DNA of 64,000 nt from NCBI GenBank assembly GCA_027922465.2, contig BQMF02000165.1:248001-312000 (forward strand), read 5' to 3'. This document shows, one piece after another, positions 11,190 to 22,629 of this stretch. Under the pieces are notes generated by a model that was not told the origin of the DNA, did no database searches, and saw only the letters and a list, made by a program, of their open reading frames with translations. The stretch's first letter is position 1. Each line of letters opens with the position of its first letter. The translations under genes were made by a program, and so were the position numbers. Origin of the DNA: Turritopsis dohrnii. Lineage: Eukaryota > Cnidaria > Hydrozoa > Anthoathecata > Oceaniidae.

Positions 11190-12985
11190 CTTTCACAGTT
11201 TTTCCCTTGAGAGAAGAACAGTTTTTACATGAATTACACTAAACGTCAGTTACTTTCGCTTTATCTAACAGAGCTGAGTTACTTGTGGGTTTCCTTGAAT
11301 AGAGCCAGGCCACGCGATGAAGCCCATCCAGAAACAACCATGGCTAAATTACAAATAGGCAATAGGCAATAGGCAACTTCTTATATAAATTGATACAAAT
11401 TTATCACTAGCTTTCTGATGAAGTAAAAATAAGACATGCAATGAATATTTTAAAAATTACAGCAGTTTTGTGAATCTTATGACGATCTTCCTTGCACTTG
11501 AATAGTGTGTACTGAAGGAAATGTTAAAAATCATAGACGACAACAACGAAACTGTTAACCTAAAAATTCAAAAGTGGTTCTACTGATAAGAATTTTCATT
11601 GCAAACATTAAAAATGAAATATAGTATGTCGACAATGATATCCGCAGTAAAGCTTCATGATATCCACAGTAAAGCTTCGTGGAGAAATAGTGACGATATT
11701 TTCTTCCCATATACAAATAATTCTACCCAATGATTTTACCTTTTAGTTTTGGAACCCTATCCGAAAGGGGACTTATTTTTGGTGAACAGAGGGATATGTC
11801 ATGGACAGAATAAACAGGAGGTGCCTATTTAAAAACTAGATTAAAAGTTCCAAATCTGAAATTCCTTAATACATTAAAAAAAAAGAGAAGACTAGAAAGA
11901 AAAGAACGTTACTCTTGAACTCATTAGTGAAATTATCATCCTTGTCGACATTTATTGGAACCTTCTTTTGTAACCCATGTATTCTGCATAGCTTTCCTAA
12001 TATTTTTCCTTTATCTTTAGTTTTCTCTGAATTTGATGTTTCACTACGGGCTCCACACCATCATTCTGACTTATAACTCACTATGGCTCCATCTCCCTAC
12101 TATCTTTTTCTCTCGGTCTCTAATCTCTAATTCGCAACATTCAAATTCTGATTTCTTGCTTTCATGAGACAAAGTTCATTATGTCAAGAGAAAAAGGTCA
12201 GAAATTCACAATCCAACTTATTGTGAACTTACGAGAGGCAGTAGGATATACGATATCGCAATTCCTCTTACTCTGAACCTTACATTTCCTGTTCCTCCTT
12301 ACTTCTGTTTCAATAGTTGCCAAAATATGTTTATGTTTGTCAACTTTATAACGGAATGAAAAATTTACGTGTGGACGGTTTGTTTACATCTGTTGATAAC
12401 TATATCGTTATTAGATAACGAACGTCGTATGAAGAATAAACCTTTCACAACTGATCTAGTGGTTCATTCTGTTACAGGATAACATTGGTAATACGTGGAA
12501 TTATATCAAGCAGATCTAAAACAGTCATGTCATGGTAAATATTTATCTAATAACTAATGATCGTGTGGAAAGGCCTTTAAGTATTCATTTATACGAACAC
12601 CTGTCATTAATCATATCACATCATTTCTTGAATAATTCATTGTTGGAAAACACGCTTTTCTGTTAAATGATAGATGATAATATGAGAGCTATTCGAAAGA
12701 AACTGCCCATCTGATTGCCATCACTGGTTTGTGACCGAAATTTAGTGATTTTACGAGTTATAGTCATCCCTTTTTCTTTATTCTTATTAGGGTCGGGGGA
12801 GCGATTTGATCGATATGTAGTTAAGATAAAAATGTGTATAATGTGTACACTTTGTAAAAAAGATCTTTTTTGTGTAACTGTCATTTAATAAAGCAACGTG
12901 ACGAAAAAATATCTGTTATCTTTCTTTTACCACCCGAATTAACATTGAGATCGAGTTGTTAATTCCCTGAACGTTGACACATACC
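11190..12985. other. Intergenic stretch, no gene seen
   Basis: AT-rich sequence with only short chance frames. A 26-bp phrase containing 'ATCCACAGTAAAGCTTC' is duplicated at 11637-11682. Nothing else could be supported. Confidence 0.5.
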
Positions 12986-13697
12986 GTAAATATCCGATTA
13001 AGCGCCCAGCATTTATTAAGCGCCCAGGTAATTTCCATAAAGTTCAATAAGCGCCCAGTATTTATTAAGCGCCCCCTCTTGAATAAGTGCCCACCTTGTA
13101 AAAGAGGACGGTTAATCGAAAACTGCCTTGAGAAACTGGGTGCTTATTTGAAATTTTTACTTTCTTTTATCGGTAAATAAATAAAATACGTAGTTTATGT
13201 TGTGGGCATCTATAAATTTTTTTCCTATGTTTCAACTCTAAGGTTGGAAACTGTTCTTTGATCTTCAACAATTGTTCATCAGGGACTCTTACTGTTCGAT
13301 TACATTTTGTGCGGGCACCACAAGTCCAACTTCCCATTTTCGTTTCCCAATGACTGTAACGGAGATGTAATTTCTTGTATTTACGTTCAAAATCTGATGA
13401 AGTAGTTTTGAAATGAGAAAGATGATGTTGATCTTGTTTAAATTAAAACTAAAAATCTAGGAAGATCCTAGTAAAACTAAGAAAACAGTTAAGACGAAAC
13501 CTCACTTTGTTAATGTTTTTTTCAGTTTTATTTTTCAGGAAAAATTATAAAAATCAAAATTATTGTTGTCTTTATCTAGTGCAAAATTAGAAAAATTTTA
13601 TTAACGCCCAGCATTTATTAAGCGCCCCCCTTGATTAAGCGCCCACGCAAAAAATCCAAAAATTTAATAAGCGCACAGGGCGCTTGTTCGGATGTAG
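12986..13697. mobile_element. Non-autonomous element with AATAAGCGCCC terminal repeats
   Basis: Both ends carry several copies of the word TTAAGCGCCC: about six at 12998-13090 and four at 13600-13685, the latter also in the same sense. The outermost ends are inverted relatives: ATATCCGATTAAGCGCCC on the left against ACATCCGAACAAGCGCCC read inward from the right. A fragment with the same flavour ('CCTCGAATGAGCGCCC') occurs at 63550, and 'CTCTAATAAACGCCG' at 42480. No transposase frame is present and no target duplication is clear, so the superfamily is unassigned. Confidence 0.5.
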
Positions 13698-15080
13698 AAA
13701 GATGTGTTTTTCGCTTTCTTTAATTACATTTTTAAGACTTTTTCATTATTTTTTCAAAAACCACTTTTTCATTTTTCACAAAAATATACTAGCCGAAAGA
13801 ATTAGAAAATGGCTTGAAAATTATTTTGAAATTCGGTATATTCATTTAAAAACAGCTTTAAAATTTCCGTTCCCAACATTATGAAACACACTGTATAATG
13901 TAAGGAGAGCGAAGTGTCAATTGCACTTATAGTGATCCCTATAGGACAAAAAACAAAGATGTGATACACAACGCCAGAGATCATAAAAAAACGTGTGCAC
14001 GGACCGAATCAATGGACCTTAGCAAAGCTGAAAAAAACAAATAGCAAATATAAAGGACATAAAGTGCAACCGAACGTTTCGCACGTGAAACCAAACTTTT
14101 ACTTGTTTGGTGAAATACAGTGTGTCTCAGAATGTTTTATCCACAAACTTTCAATGCGTTTTTTTCAAAAATTATTTGTCAAATTTTTGCGATTTACGTA
14201 CCATACAAAAGCTCGTTTCAAGCTCTTTCTGAAAATGTAAAATTTGAAGCAAAATCATAATTTTTCCGAAAGTTATTGAGGAAAATATCATGGTTTCAGA
14301 TCATTAATTTGTTAAAGATCAATTAGCGCTTGTAACAATGTAACATCTTTACAAACACAATCTGTCATTAGAAATTCTTAAGCTTCAAATTTTATAACCG
14401 AGCAAGTTGATAAGATAAAAGTTTTGGGAATTAAAGTCTGTCTCAATATAATTGGCAGTGGAAACAAATTACCTCATAACTTTTGATAGCTACTTCCGAT
14501 TCCAAACATTTTTTTGTATGTTTTAGATAATCAAAAGCACTATAATCGAATATATTTTTGGTTGAAAAATTCGCGATTTTTAGCGGTTAAATTTGCGATT
14601 TAAAAAATAAAGCTTTTTTCTACTTAAGCTATAACTTTCATTTTTACACCAGTGGTAGCCCTGCCTTAGGCAAAGTATAAAGTTTGAGGGCAAACCGATG
14701 TGTCGTTCAGAAGATATGGGATCCGAAGTACCCCTCAGTAGCGATTTTATGTGAAACATCAATTCTCGAACTTTCAACAAAAAACGGGGGTTATCTTTTC
14801 TTTCTTCAACAGCTCAATTAAAAGTTGAAAAGTGTTACAGTAATGCGTTGATCTTTATTGACCATTAAGCAAAACAAAGGGAAGCAGCTTAATTGTTTTT
14901 TATTGTTAAAACGATGTGGAATAAAAAAGTCACACAGATCTTGAAAGCGTTTTTGTTGAACACAATAAGATATCTTTTAAACACAAAGCTATGAAACCGT
15001 ATGATACAATAGAAAGAAAATTTACAATATTTACATTTAAATTGCCGTAGTGTGTAGAATAAATAAAATGTAATAAATAA
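13698..15080. other. Intergenic AT-rich stretch before the transposase pseudogene
   Basis: Probably the 3' portion of the element carrying the IS630-like transposase, since nothing else occupies it. Terminal inverted repeats were sought and not convincingly found. Only short chance frames are present. Confidence 0.35.
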
Positions 15081-16453
15081 TCAATTTTCTGTTTCATCAC
15101 CGCCCGATTCACTGCCTGAGTCACTATCCGAGTCACTGTCAGAATCATCATTCAAATCAGTAATAAAACGCTCACCCATATCACATCCATTAAAATCAAT
15201 TTTCCAAAACTCGTGTTCAACTTTCATGGAGTGTTTCTCAACTTTAGCCCATTTTGCAGGTGTGACGTTTTCCAACGCCTGATTAACAAGAATTTGAACG
15301 TCTTTAATCTTGAAAGAGTTGTTTTTACGCGCTACCTCAGATTTGACCTGTGCCCAAACCAATTCTATAGGATTTAACTCTGAATGTCCTATAGGAAGAC
15401 GCAAAATCTGAATATTTTTTCCTTTTTCATTGCAGAATTTCTTTGTAATTTTTTCCAAGTTATACTGTTTGGGGATGAAAACAGTCTTACTTTTTGTCAG
15501 CAATATGGCTTTTGTATCTTTTGGATTTTGGAATGAAATGTTTCCTTCGTTAGCCATGCTTGAATATCAGCTTTTCTCCAAGCGGTTGTTGGGCATTTAG
15601 ACTCTTCGGTCTGGCGTGAGTGATATCGAGCATTATCGATGACAACCACGGATTTGTCTGGGAGGCTTGGGAGAACTTTTTTCTCGAACCAATCCTCAAA
15701 GTGGTCAGCATTCATCTCACTGTGATAGTCCCCTGAATCTTTTTTCCCAATAAAGCATTCGCCACAACCCTTCAAGAAACCATTTTTTGACCCTAAGTGG
15801 TTAATGATCAATCGCTTACCCTTACCAGAGGGAACTTTGAGGCCACCTTTGTGTAAAATAAATAGAAAATTTCGTATCCCTCATCACGGTACCTTTTGAT
15901 GTTTCTTAGGTATTCGTGACGGTTAGCAACAATGTCCACACGCTCATAAACATTCATTTTTTTATTTCTTTTTTTGCAAACAAAGCCTAACTTTTTGATT
16001 AAACGGTGTACTTTAGCCCTGCTCATTGATGGAAAGCCAGGTATATCTAAAGCTTCGGCGTGAATTTTATCCAGGGTGGGTATTTCTGGGTTTGGTCTTG
16101 TGTAAAAACTATGGATCAGGCGAGATAAAGCGGTCTTATTGAATTCGTCCAACTTTGCTTTGTGGCTTTCTACGAGTCTCTGTATTGGACTTTGGTCCCT
16201 TACAATCTTCACGTCTCACTCGATACACTTGGCGCTCAGAAATCCCACATATTTCACTCACTAATTTAGCAATATTCGGACGCTGTTGAAAAACGGGTTC
16301 GTAGAATTTTTCACGACTGGCTGCAGCATCTATCCAATCATCTAATCGCTTTACAATTGTTTTTTCCCTTTCAGTTAACCAGAAATGCACAGCTTTCGGT
16401 TTTTTAGACGATTCAGGCCTTTTCATCGGTTCTCCCTCTCTTTTAGTATCCAT
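15081..16453 (-). pseudogene. IS630/Tc1-like DDE transposase, catalytically dead
   Basis: Four overlapping minus-strand pieces form one protein. The start is MDTKREGEPMKRPESSKKPK. A helix-turn-helix region follows with VSEICGISERQVYRVRRED, then a second DNA-binding part with SMSRAKVHRLIKKLGFVCKK. The DDE fold has SVVVIDNARYHS (second Asp) and LPIGHSELNPIELVWAQVK (final Glu), and an acidic Asp-Ser repeat ends the protein. The segment that should hold the first catalytic Asp (the 'DETW' block) is deleted: EIFYL is followed at once by GLKVPSGKGKRLI in another frame. Frameshifts also occur at about 16180, 15870 and 15550. The family resembles eukaryotic DDE_3 transposases; it cannot be active. 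Confidence 0.8.
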
Positions 16454-16820
16454 TGCAGCAAACAGATGGAAAGAAATATTCCACAGTTAAGGCCCGTTTC
16501 CACTTAGAAAAAAATGAGCGAAATGCGAAATATTTCGATCGAAATGTGAAGTGAGGATGCGCAGTAGATACAAATTGATTTTTCCTGCGAAATATTTCTC
16601 TTCGACAAAAAATGAAAAAAGTTCAACTTTTTTCCTATCGAAATATTTCGAATAAAATTCTGACCAATCAGATTGCAGCTTTGTTGTTTATTTTTCCCGC
16701 TCTTCCCCACAAATAAAAAAATCACTAGCCGCCAAGGCGGCGTCACTCGCCACCCATGTCCACCTGCTCTGTATCACTGTATCAATAAACGTCAAATTTC
16801 CTTATAAACGGCTCGTATAA

Positions 16821-18039
16821 AGGCCCTGTTAGACGATAAATTAATCGCTAAACTATTCCATAAAGTTACTTAAAATAGAATAGTTTACGAAATAATTTAT
16901 CGTGTATTGTATCGTAAATTATTCAAAAATTATTTAAAGAAGCAAAAAAATAGTTTAATTTAGCTTCGAATAAAATCAAATCATTTTGATTTTATTCCGA
17001 ATAGTTTAGCAAAGTTCAAAGAATACCGACATTCAAATCATCGAACACGTGTTGCACAAAGGTTAATGCAACGGGTGTCGACGCTAACGGTAAAATTATT
17101 GAAGCTTTAAAAAAACGTGAAGATATAGATCGTTTAATCTCAATTCTTGAAAAGTCAAATGCTCCATGGTCACGTTCTCTAAAATAATCTTTCACTTATA
17201 ATTTTCTGTTTCGTTTTCCGGAATTCAAAAGATTCGCTATACACCATACATGAAGAAGCAATATTTGAACAAACTAAAACTTCTTCAACTGCTTCTTCCA
17301 TGATGAATGAATGAACCTTACACTTATAACCCATAACTTATCGTATTAGTTTATTGATTAGTTTATCAGTGTAAAGGCCCTGTTAGACGGTAAACTATTC
17401 GCTAAACTATTCCTAAAATAGAAACAGAAAATTATTCTAATAATTTAGTTTATGTTCAAATACACTGATAAACAAATCAATAAACTAATACGATAAGTTA
17501 TGGGTTATAAGTGTAAGGTTCATTCATTCATCATGGAAGAAGCAGTTGAAGAAGTTTTAGTTTGTTCAAATATTGCTTCTTCATGTATGGTGTAAAGCGA
17601 ATCTTTTGAATTTCAGAGAACGTGACCATGGAGCATTTGACTTTTCAAGAATTGAGATTAAACGATCTATATCTTTACCTTTTTTTAAAGCTTCAATAAT
17701 TTTACCGTTAGCGTCGACACACGCATTTTTCTTCATGTACAATTGTTACTTTCTTGAGGGAATTTGTCCTAAACCCGTTGCATTAACCTTTGTGCAACAC
17801 GTGTTCGATGATTTAAATGTCGGTATTCTTTGAACTTAGCTAAACTATTCGGAATAAAATCAAAATGATTTGATTTTATTCGAAGCTAAATTAAACTATT
17901 TTTTTGCTTCTTTTAATAATTTTTGAATAGTTTACGATACAATGCACGATAAATTATTTCGTAAACTATTCTATTTTAAGTAACTTTATGGAATAGTTTA
18001 GCGATTAATTTATCGTCTAACAGGGCCTTAACAGGGCCT
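16821..18039. mobile_element. Fold-back (long inverted repeat) element with TAA duplication
   Basis: Ends are AGGCCCTGTTAGACGATAAA and its complement, flanked by TAA (16818-16820 and 18040-18042). The two arms, roughly 16821-17371 and 17464-18039, are near-perfect reverse complements around a central 90-bp spacer that starts with another copy of the terminal sequence (17375). Each arm has lost pieces the other kept; the right arm is about 35 bp longer near 17720-17760. On the strand reading outward from the right arm, the frame DANGKIIEALKK then ISILEKSNAPWSRSLK is conserved between arms, hinting at a captured coding piece. The other Helitron units lack this insert and show the empty site. 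Confidence 0.8.
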
Positions 18040-21000
18040 TAACTTGTGTTCAACCAGAAGCAGATTCGATAAGTCACAACCTCTGGTAAAGCCAATCTTT
18101 TATCAATCTTTTACTCTTTTTTTACCTATCGGTTTTTAAACATTTTGATTGCTCAAAAAAAACGTTCACCTGTCTCAGACAGTCAGGAAAACGTTAGGAT
18201 ACACTGGCAAACCGCACATGCTGCCACGTTCTGCCACTGCTGCTTTTTGTCCAAACTGTTTAATCAGTTAGTTTCTTTGTATTTAGTTGATGTATTGTTT
18301 TCAAAGCCAAGTCAACGGTGGTCTTTGGAATATAAAACTAACAATAATATAAAAAACAAAACGTTATCTTTATTGGTTCACCAGCCAAAAAAAGTCACGT
18401 TCGATTGGGGTTGCAATTTATTTGTTTCGAACTCACGTCGCACACAAAAAAGAAATAATTTCGCTCACAACTCAATCTACCATTTTGCGTGACTTACAAA
18501 CAAACAAACAGACAGACAGACAGAGAATCGGCTATTAATATATAGACTAGCCGCCAAGGCGGCGTCGCTCGCCGCCCATGTCCACTGTCCATGTATCACT
18601 GTATCAATAAACGTAAAATTTCCTTATAAACGGCTCGTACAACTTGTGTTCAACCAGAAGCAGATTCGAAGTCACAACCTCTGGTAAAACCGATCTTTTA
18701 TCAGTGTAACAATACACTCAAAACGTAGAGAGAGAAAACTTCAACTTTTTATTAGCTTTTGTTTTAAAAAAGTTACGCGCTCTAACATAGGTGCTATCAA
18801 ACAGGGGAAAAATGGTTTCTCTTCTTAAAAAGTTCACACGGAGGAGAGAAAAAAGGCACGTGCTAAATGAATAAATAGAATAAAAAAACGTTCGATTAGA
18901 ACGCTTAACAATTAAAAGAAGAAATTAATTTATTAAAAGAAAAGCAAAAAAAAAAAAACATTTTGTTTTGATATGATACTCTTTTTTTACCTATCGGTTT
19001 TTAAACATTTTAATTGCTCAAAAAAAATGTTCACCCGTCTCAGACAGTCAGGCAAGAGTCAAACCGAACATATGCTGCCACGTTCTGCCACTGCTGCTTT
19101 TTGTCCAAAATGTTTAATCAGTTAGTTTCTTTGTATTTAGTTGATGTACTGTTTTCAAAGCCAAGTCAACGTGGAATATAAAACTAACAATAATGATAAA
19201 AATAAAACGTTATTCCTATTAGTTCATCAGCCAAAAAAAGTCACGTTCGATTGGGGTTGCAATAATGTATTTGCTTCGAACTCACGTCGCACACAAAAAA
19301 AGAAATAATTTCGCTCACAACTTAATCTACCATTTTGCGTGACTTACAAACAAACGAACAAACAAACAAACAAACAAACAAACAGAGAATCAGCTATTAA
19401 TATATAGACTAGCCGCCAAGGCGGCGTCGCTCGCCGCCCATGTCCACCTGCTCTGTATCACTGTATCAATAAACGTCAAATTTCCTTATAAACGGCTCAT
19501 ACAACTTGTGTTCAACCAGAAGCAGATTCGAAGTCACAACCTCTGGTAAAACCAATCTTTTATCAGTGTAACAATGCACTCAAAACGTAGAGAGAGAAAA
19601 CTTCAACTTTTTATTAGCTTTTGTTTTAAAAAAGTTACGCGCTCTAACATGGGTGCCATCAAACGTAAGGGGGAAATGGTTTCTCTTCTTAAAAAGATCA
19701 CACGGGAGGAGAGAAAAAAAAGCACGTGCTAAATGAATAAAGTAAATAAAAAAAAACGTTCGATCTGATTAAAATAGATTAAAAGAAATCGATTAAAAGA
19801 AATTAAGACAACTATTAAGACAAAAGCAAAAAAAAATATTTTGTATCATGAAACTCTTTTTTTACCTATCGGTTTTTAAACATTTTGATTGCTCGAAAAA
19901 AAGTTCACCCGTCTCAGACAGTCAGGCAAGGATACGTTAGGATACACTGGTAAACCGCACATGCTGCCACGTTCTGCCACTGCTGCTTTATGTCCAAAAC
20001 GTTTAATTAGTTAGTTTCTTTGTATTTAGTTGATGTATTGTTTTCAAAGCCAAGTCAACGTGGAATATAAAACTAACAATAATAATAAAAACAAAACGTT
20101 ATTCCTATTAGTTCATCAGCCAAAAACAGTCACGTTCGATTGGGGGTTGCAATGTATTTGTTTCGAACTCACGTCGCACACAAAAAAAGAAATAATTTTG
20201 CTCACAACTCAATCTACCATTTTGCGTGACTTACAAATAAACAAACAGACAGACAGACAGAGAATCGGCTATTAATATATAGACTAGCCGCCAAGGCGGC
20301 GTCGCTCGCCGCCCATATTCAGCCTGCGTTGTATGACCACCTACTCCAAACTATTGCACTTAAAACCATTGATAAGACTTCCTTTGCTGCTGGCTTTATC
20401 GCTTAATAAAGCTCGTTTGCACGTGAAGAGAAATACGTTCCTGGTGTTTCAAATCTTGCATGTTATTAACTCAGCCGTTCATTGTCGCGGTCGCATTTAA
20501 AATGCTTTACACAATGCATTCCGAACGTGAACTTCACGTGGTTTTTATTTACGATTTTAAACCAATCAAGTATCAGTTTAACAATTCACTCAAAACGCAG
20601 AGAGAAAAAACTTTTCAACTTATTATTAGCTTTTGTTTTACGCGCTCTAACATGGGTGCTGTCAGAAGTAGGTGAAAAAATGGTTTCTCTTCTTAAAAAG
20701 ATCACACGGGAGGAGAAAAAAATGCACGTGCCAAATGAATGAAGTGAATAAAAAACGTTCGATCAGATTAAAATAGATTAAAAGAAATCGATAACGAAAT
20801 TAAGACAACTATTAAGACAAAAGTAAAAAAAAAATATTTTCTTTCATGATTCTCTTTTTTTTACCTATCGGTTTTTAAACATTTTGATTGTTCGAAAAAA
20901 GTTCACCCGTCTCAGACAGTCAAGAAAGCGTTAGAATACACTGGCAAACCGCACATGCTGTCACGTTCTGCCACTGCTGCTTTTTGTCCAAAATGTTTAA

Positions 21001-21277
21001 TCAGTTAGTTTCTTAGTTGATGTATTGTTTTCAAAGCCAAGTCAACGTGGAATATAAAACTGACAATAATAATAAAAACAAAACGTTATTCCTATTAGTT
21101 CATCTGCCAAAAAAAGTCACGTTCGATTGGGGTTGCAATGTATTTGCTTCAAACTCACGTCGCACACAAAAAAAGAAATAATTTCGCTCACAACTCAATC
21201 TACCATTTTGCGTGACTTACAAACAAACAAACAAACAAACAGACAGACAGACAGACAGACAGAGAATCGGCTATTAA

Positions 21278-22098
21278 GGTGTGAGTAAGGGAAAAATCAT
21301 TGACTTTTTTGAAAAAAAGTTTTTTTGCACATCAGGATGAAAGGAACTCTGAATTTTCCAATGGTGAAACTATTTTTTCAGGAAGTGGATGGGAAGTCCG
21401 TTTATTTTCCAAAACTGTTGTATTAGCGGCTAATTTGTGTACATTAAAGACCATGAAAAAATAAAACATATTGATCATGTTGCGTATTGATCCTTTTGTT
21501 TCAAAATTCCGTTTCATAAATAATTAATTAGTTCACGCAATAAAGAAAAATCTTTAAAGCTGTTTTTTTTCAGTGTTCACATTTCGTGTCAGAGCCACTT
21601 ACGTTTGATGTTCCATTTACAAAACTAAAAAAGCTCTGACAGTGAGACTTGGCTTACTGAAAAGCTGAAGGGTAGATCTAAAAACGGTTTTTTTTTTATC
21701 TTTTTAATTTGAACAGAATATGAGTTATAGTCTTGAAAGCAAAAAAAATGAAAACAGAAAACGATACTTTTGAGAAATTGAAAATAACTCTGAAAATAAT
21801 TTATTTGAGTAAAAAAAGAAAAAACCGTTTTTTACTCTATCTCTTGTGATTACAAAAGTGTAAAAAACATAAGTTAAACTTAACTCGTTTTGTAAATGGA
21901 GCTACGTTTTTACAACAAGGTTCGTTTTCTTTGACTCGTTCTAAAATCTTACATTTTTAGTTTACCTTAAAATTTTTAACATGGGCTTTTAGAGATGTAA
22001 ATAAGCTTTCCAAAAATGTATCATACTTGATATAAACATATTCCTGTCAAAGGAATTAATTAAAAAACAAAAACACGTTTTTTTCCCTTACTCACACC
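21278..22098. mobile_element. TTAA-flanked (piggyBac-type) non-autonomous element, 821 bp
   Basis: Terminal inverted repeats GGTGTGAGTAAGGGAAAAA and the exact complement at the right end, flanked on both sides by TTAA (21274-21277, 22099-22102). The other three Helitron units read CTATTAATATATAGA at the same place, giving the unoccupied site with a single TTAA. No transposase frame is present. Confidence 0.85.
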
Positions 22099-22496
22099 TT
22101 AATATATAGATTTGATTTGATTGACACTTGATTCAAAATTGTTACGTTTTTTTTAATTTAAGTGGAAAAGTTTTTTTTAAATGAGCGAAATTATTCGATC
22201 GAAAATTTTCGCATTTCGCTGAAGTTTTTTTTAAGTAGAAACGAGCCTTTAGTGTTTTTAAAGCTATTTGAATTTTCCATTGAAAATGTCTTTTCTTTGT
22301 TTATAGCAGTAAACTTTGATTATTCCCATAACACAGGTAACAGTTTCCCAAAAGATAATTAAAAAGATCGTTGAATGTGATGTGTTTAAAAAATTGTTCC
22401 ACCATCATTGGTTCTGACAGTTCCATGGGATACCCGGGACTCGACTGTATTTGTAAACCGGTTTTACGTTTTTATGTCGTCTTTTCGTCACCTTGG

Positions 22497-22627
22497 TGAC
22501 GTCATATTAAATGACTTTAAATGACGTCATATTAAATGACTTTAAATAAATTCATGAAAAAGTCATAAAGAAGTTATATGACTTCCTGACCAGATTAATA
22601 CGTCGTGGTGACGTCATAGTGACGTCA
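22497..22627. promoter_or_regulatory. Cluster of four TGACGTCA (CRE-type) palindromes
   Basis: Exact TGACGTCA at 22497, 22522, 22609 and 22620 within 131 bp, partly within a 25-bp duplication ('atattaaatgactttaaatgacgtc'). TGACGTCA is the CREB/ATF consensus. No gene start lies close by, so a regulatory role is only possible; it may equally be repeat sequence. Confidence 0.35.
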
Positions 22628-22629
22628 TG

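Larger units (their letters stand above)
16725..22110 (-). mobile_element. Head-to-tail array of four non-autonomous Helitrons
   Basis: On the minus strand each unit starts TCTATATATTAATAGCC and ends with the perfect hairpin GCCGCC-TT-GGCGGC followed by TAG, so the terminus is CTAG as expected for Helitrons (CTRR). Three internal junctions (18546/18547, 19408/19409, 20283/20284) join CTAG directly to TC with no spacer. The outer flanks are A before TC and T after CTAG, the usual A^T target. Units: 16725-18546 (about 600 bp without its insert), 18547-19408 (862 bp), 19409-20283 (875 bp), 20284-22110 (about 1 kb without its insert). A (GTTT/GTCT)n microsatellite near each start varies between copies. 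There is no Rep/Hel gene; short frames inside are not conserved between copies. Confidence 0.85.
16490..22248. mobile_element. Outer MITE with TTA target duplication, split by a Helitron array
   Basis: The left end reads TTA then AGGCCCGTTTCCACTTAG; the right end, read inward, is AGGCTCGTTTCTACTTAA with TTA after it (22249-22251). Subterminal 'atgagcgaaa...cgatcgaaa' words occur on both sides. Without the Helitron array (16725-22110) the element would be about 375 bp. A 3-bp TTA/TAA duplication with AGGCCC-type ends suits PIF/Harbinger mobilisation. Confidence 0.65.

Noticed and set aside
18145..18492. 115-codon frame inside the Helitron array, with an 81-codon relative at 20030
   Set aside because: The frame is not kept across the sister copies, so it is not a protein gene.
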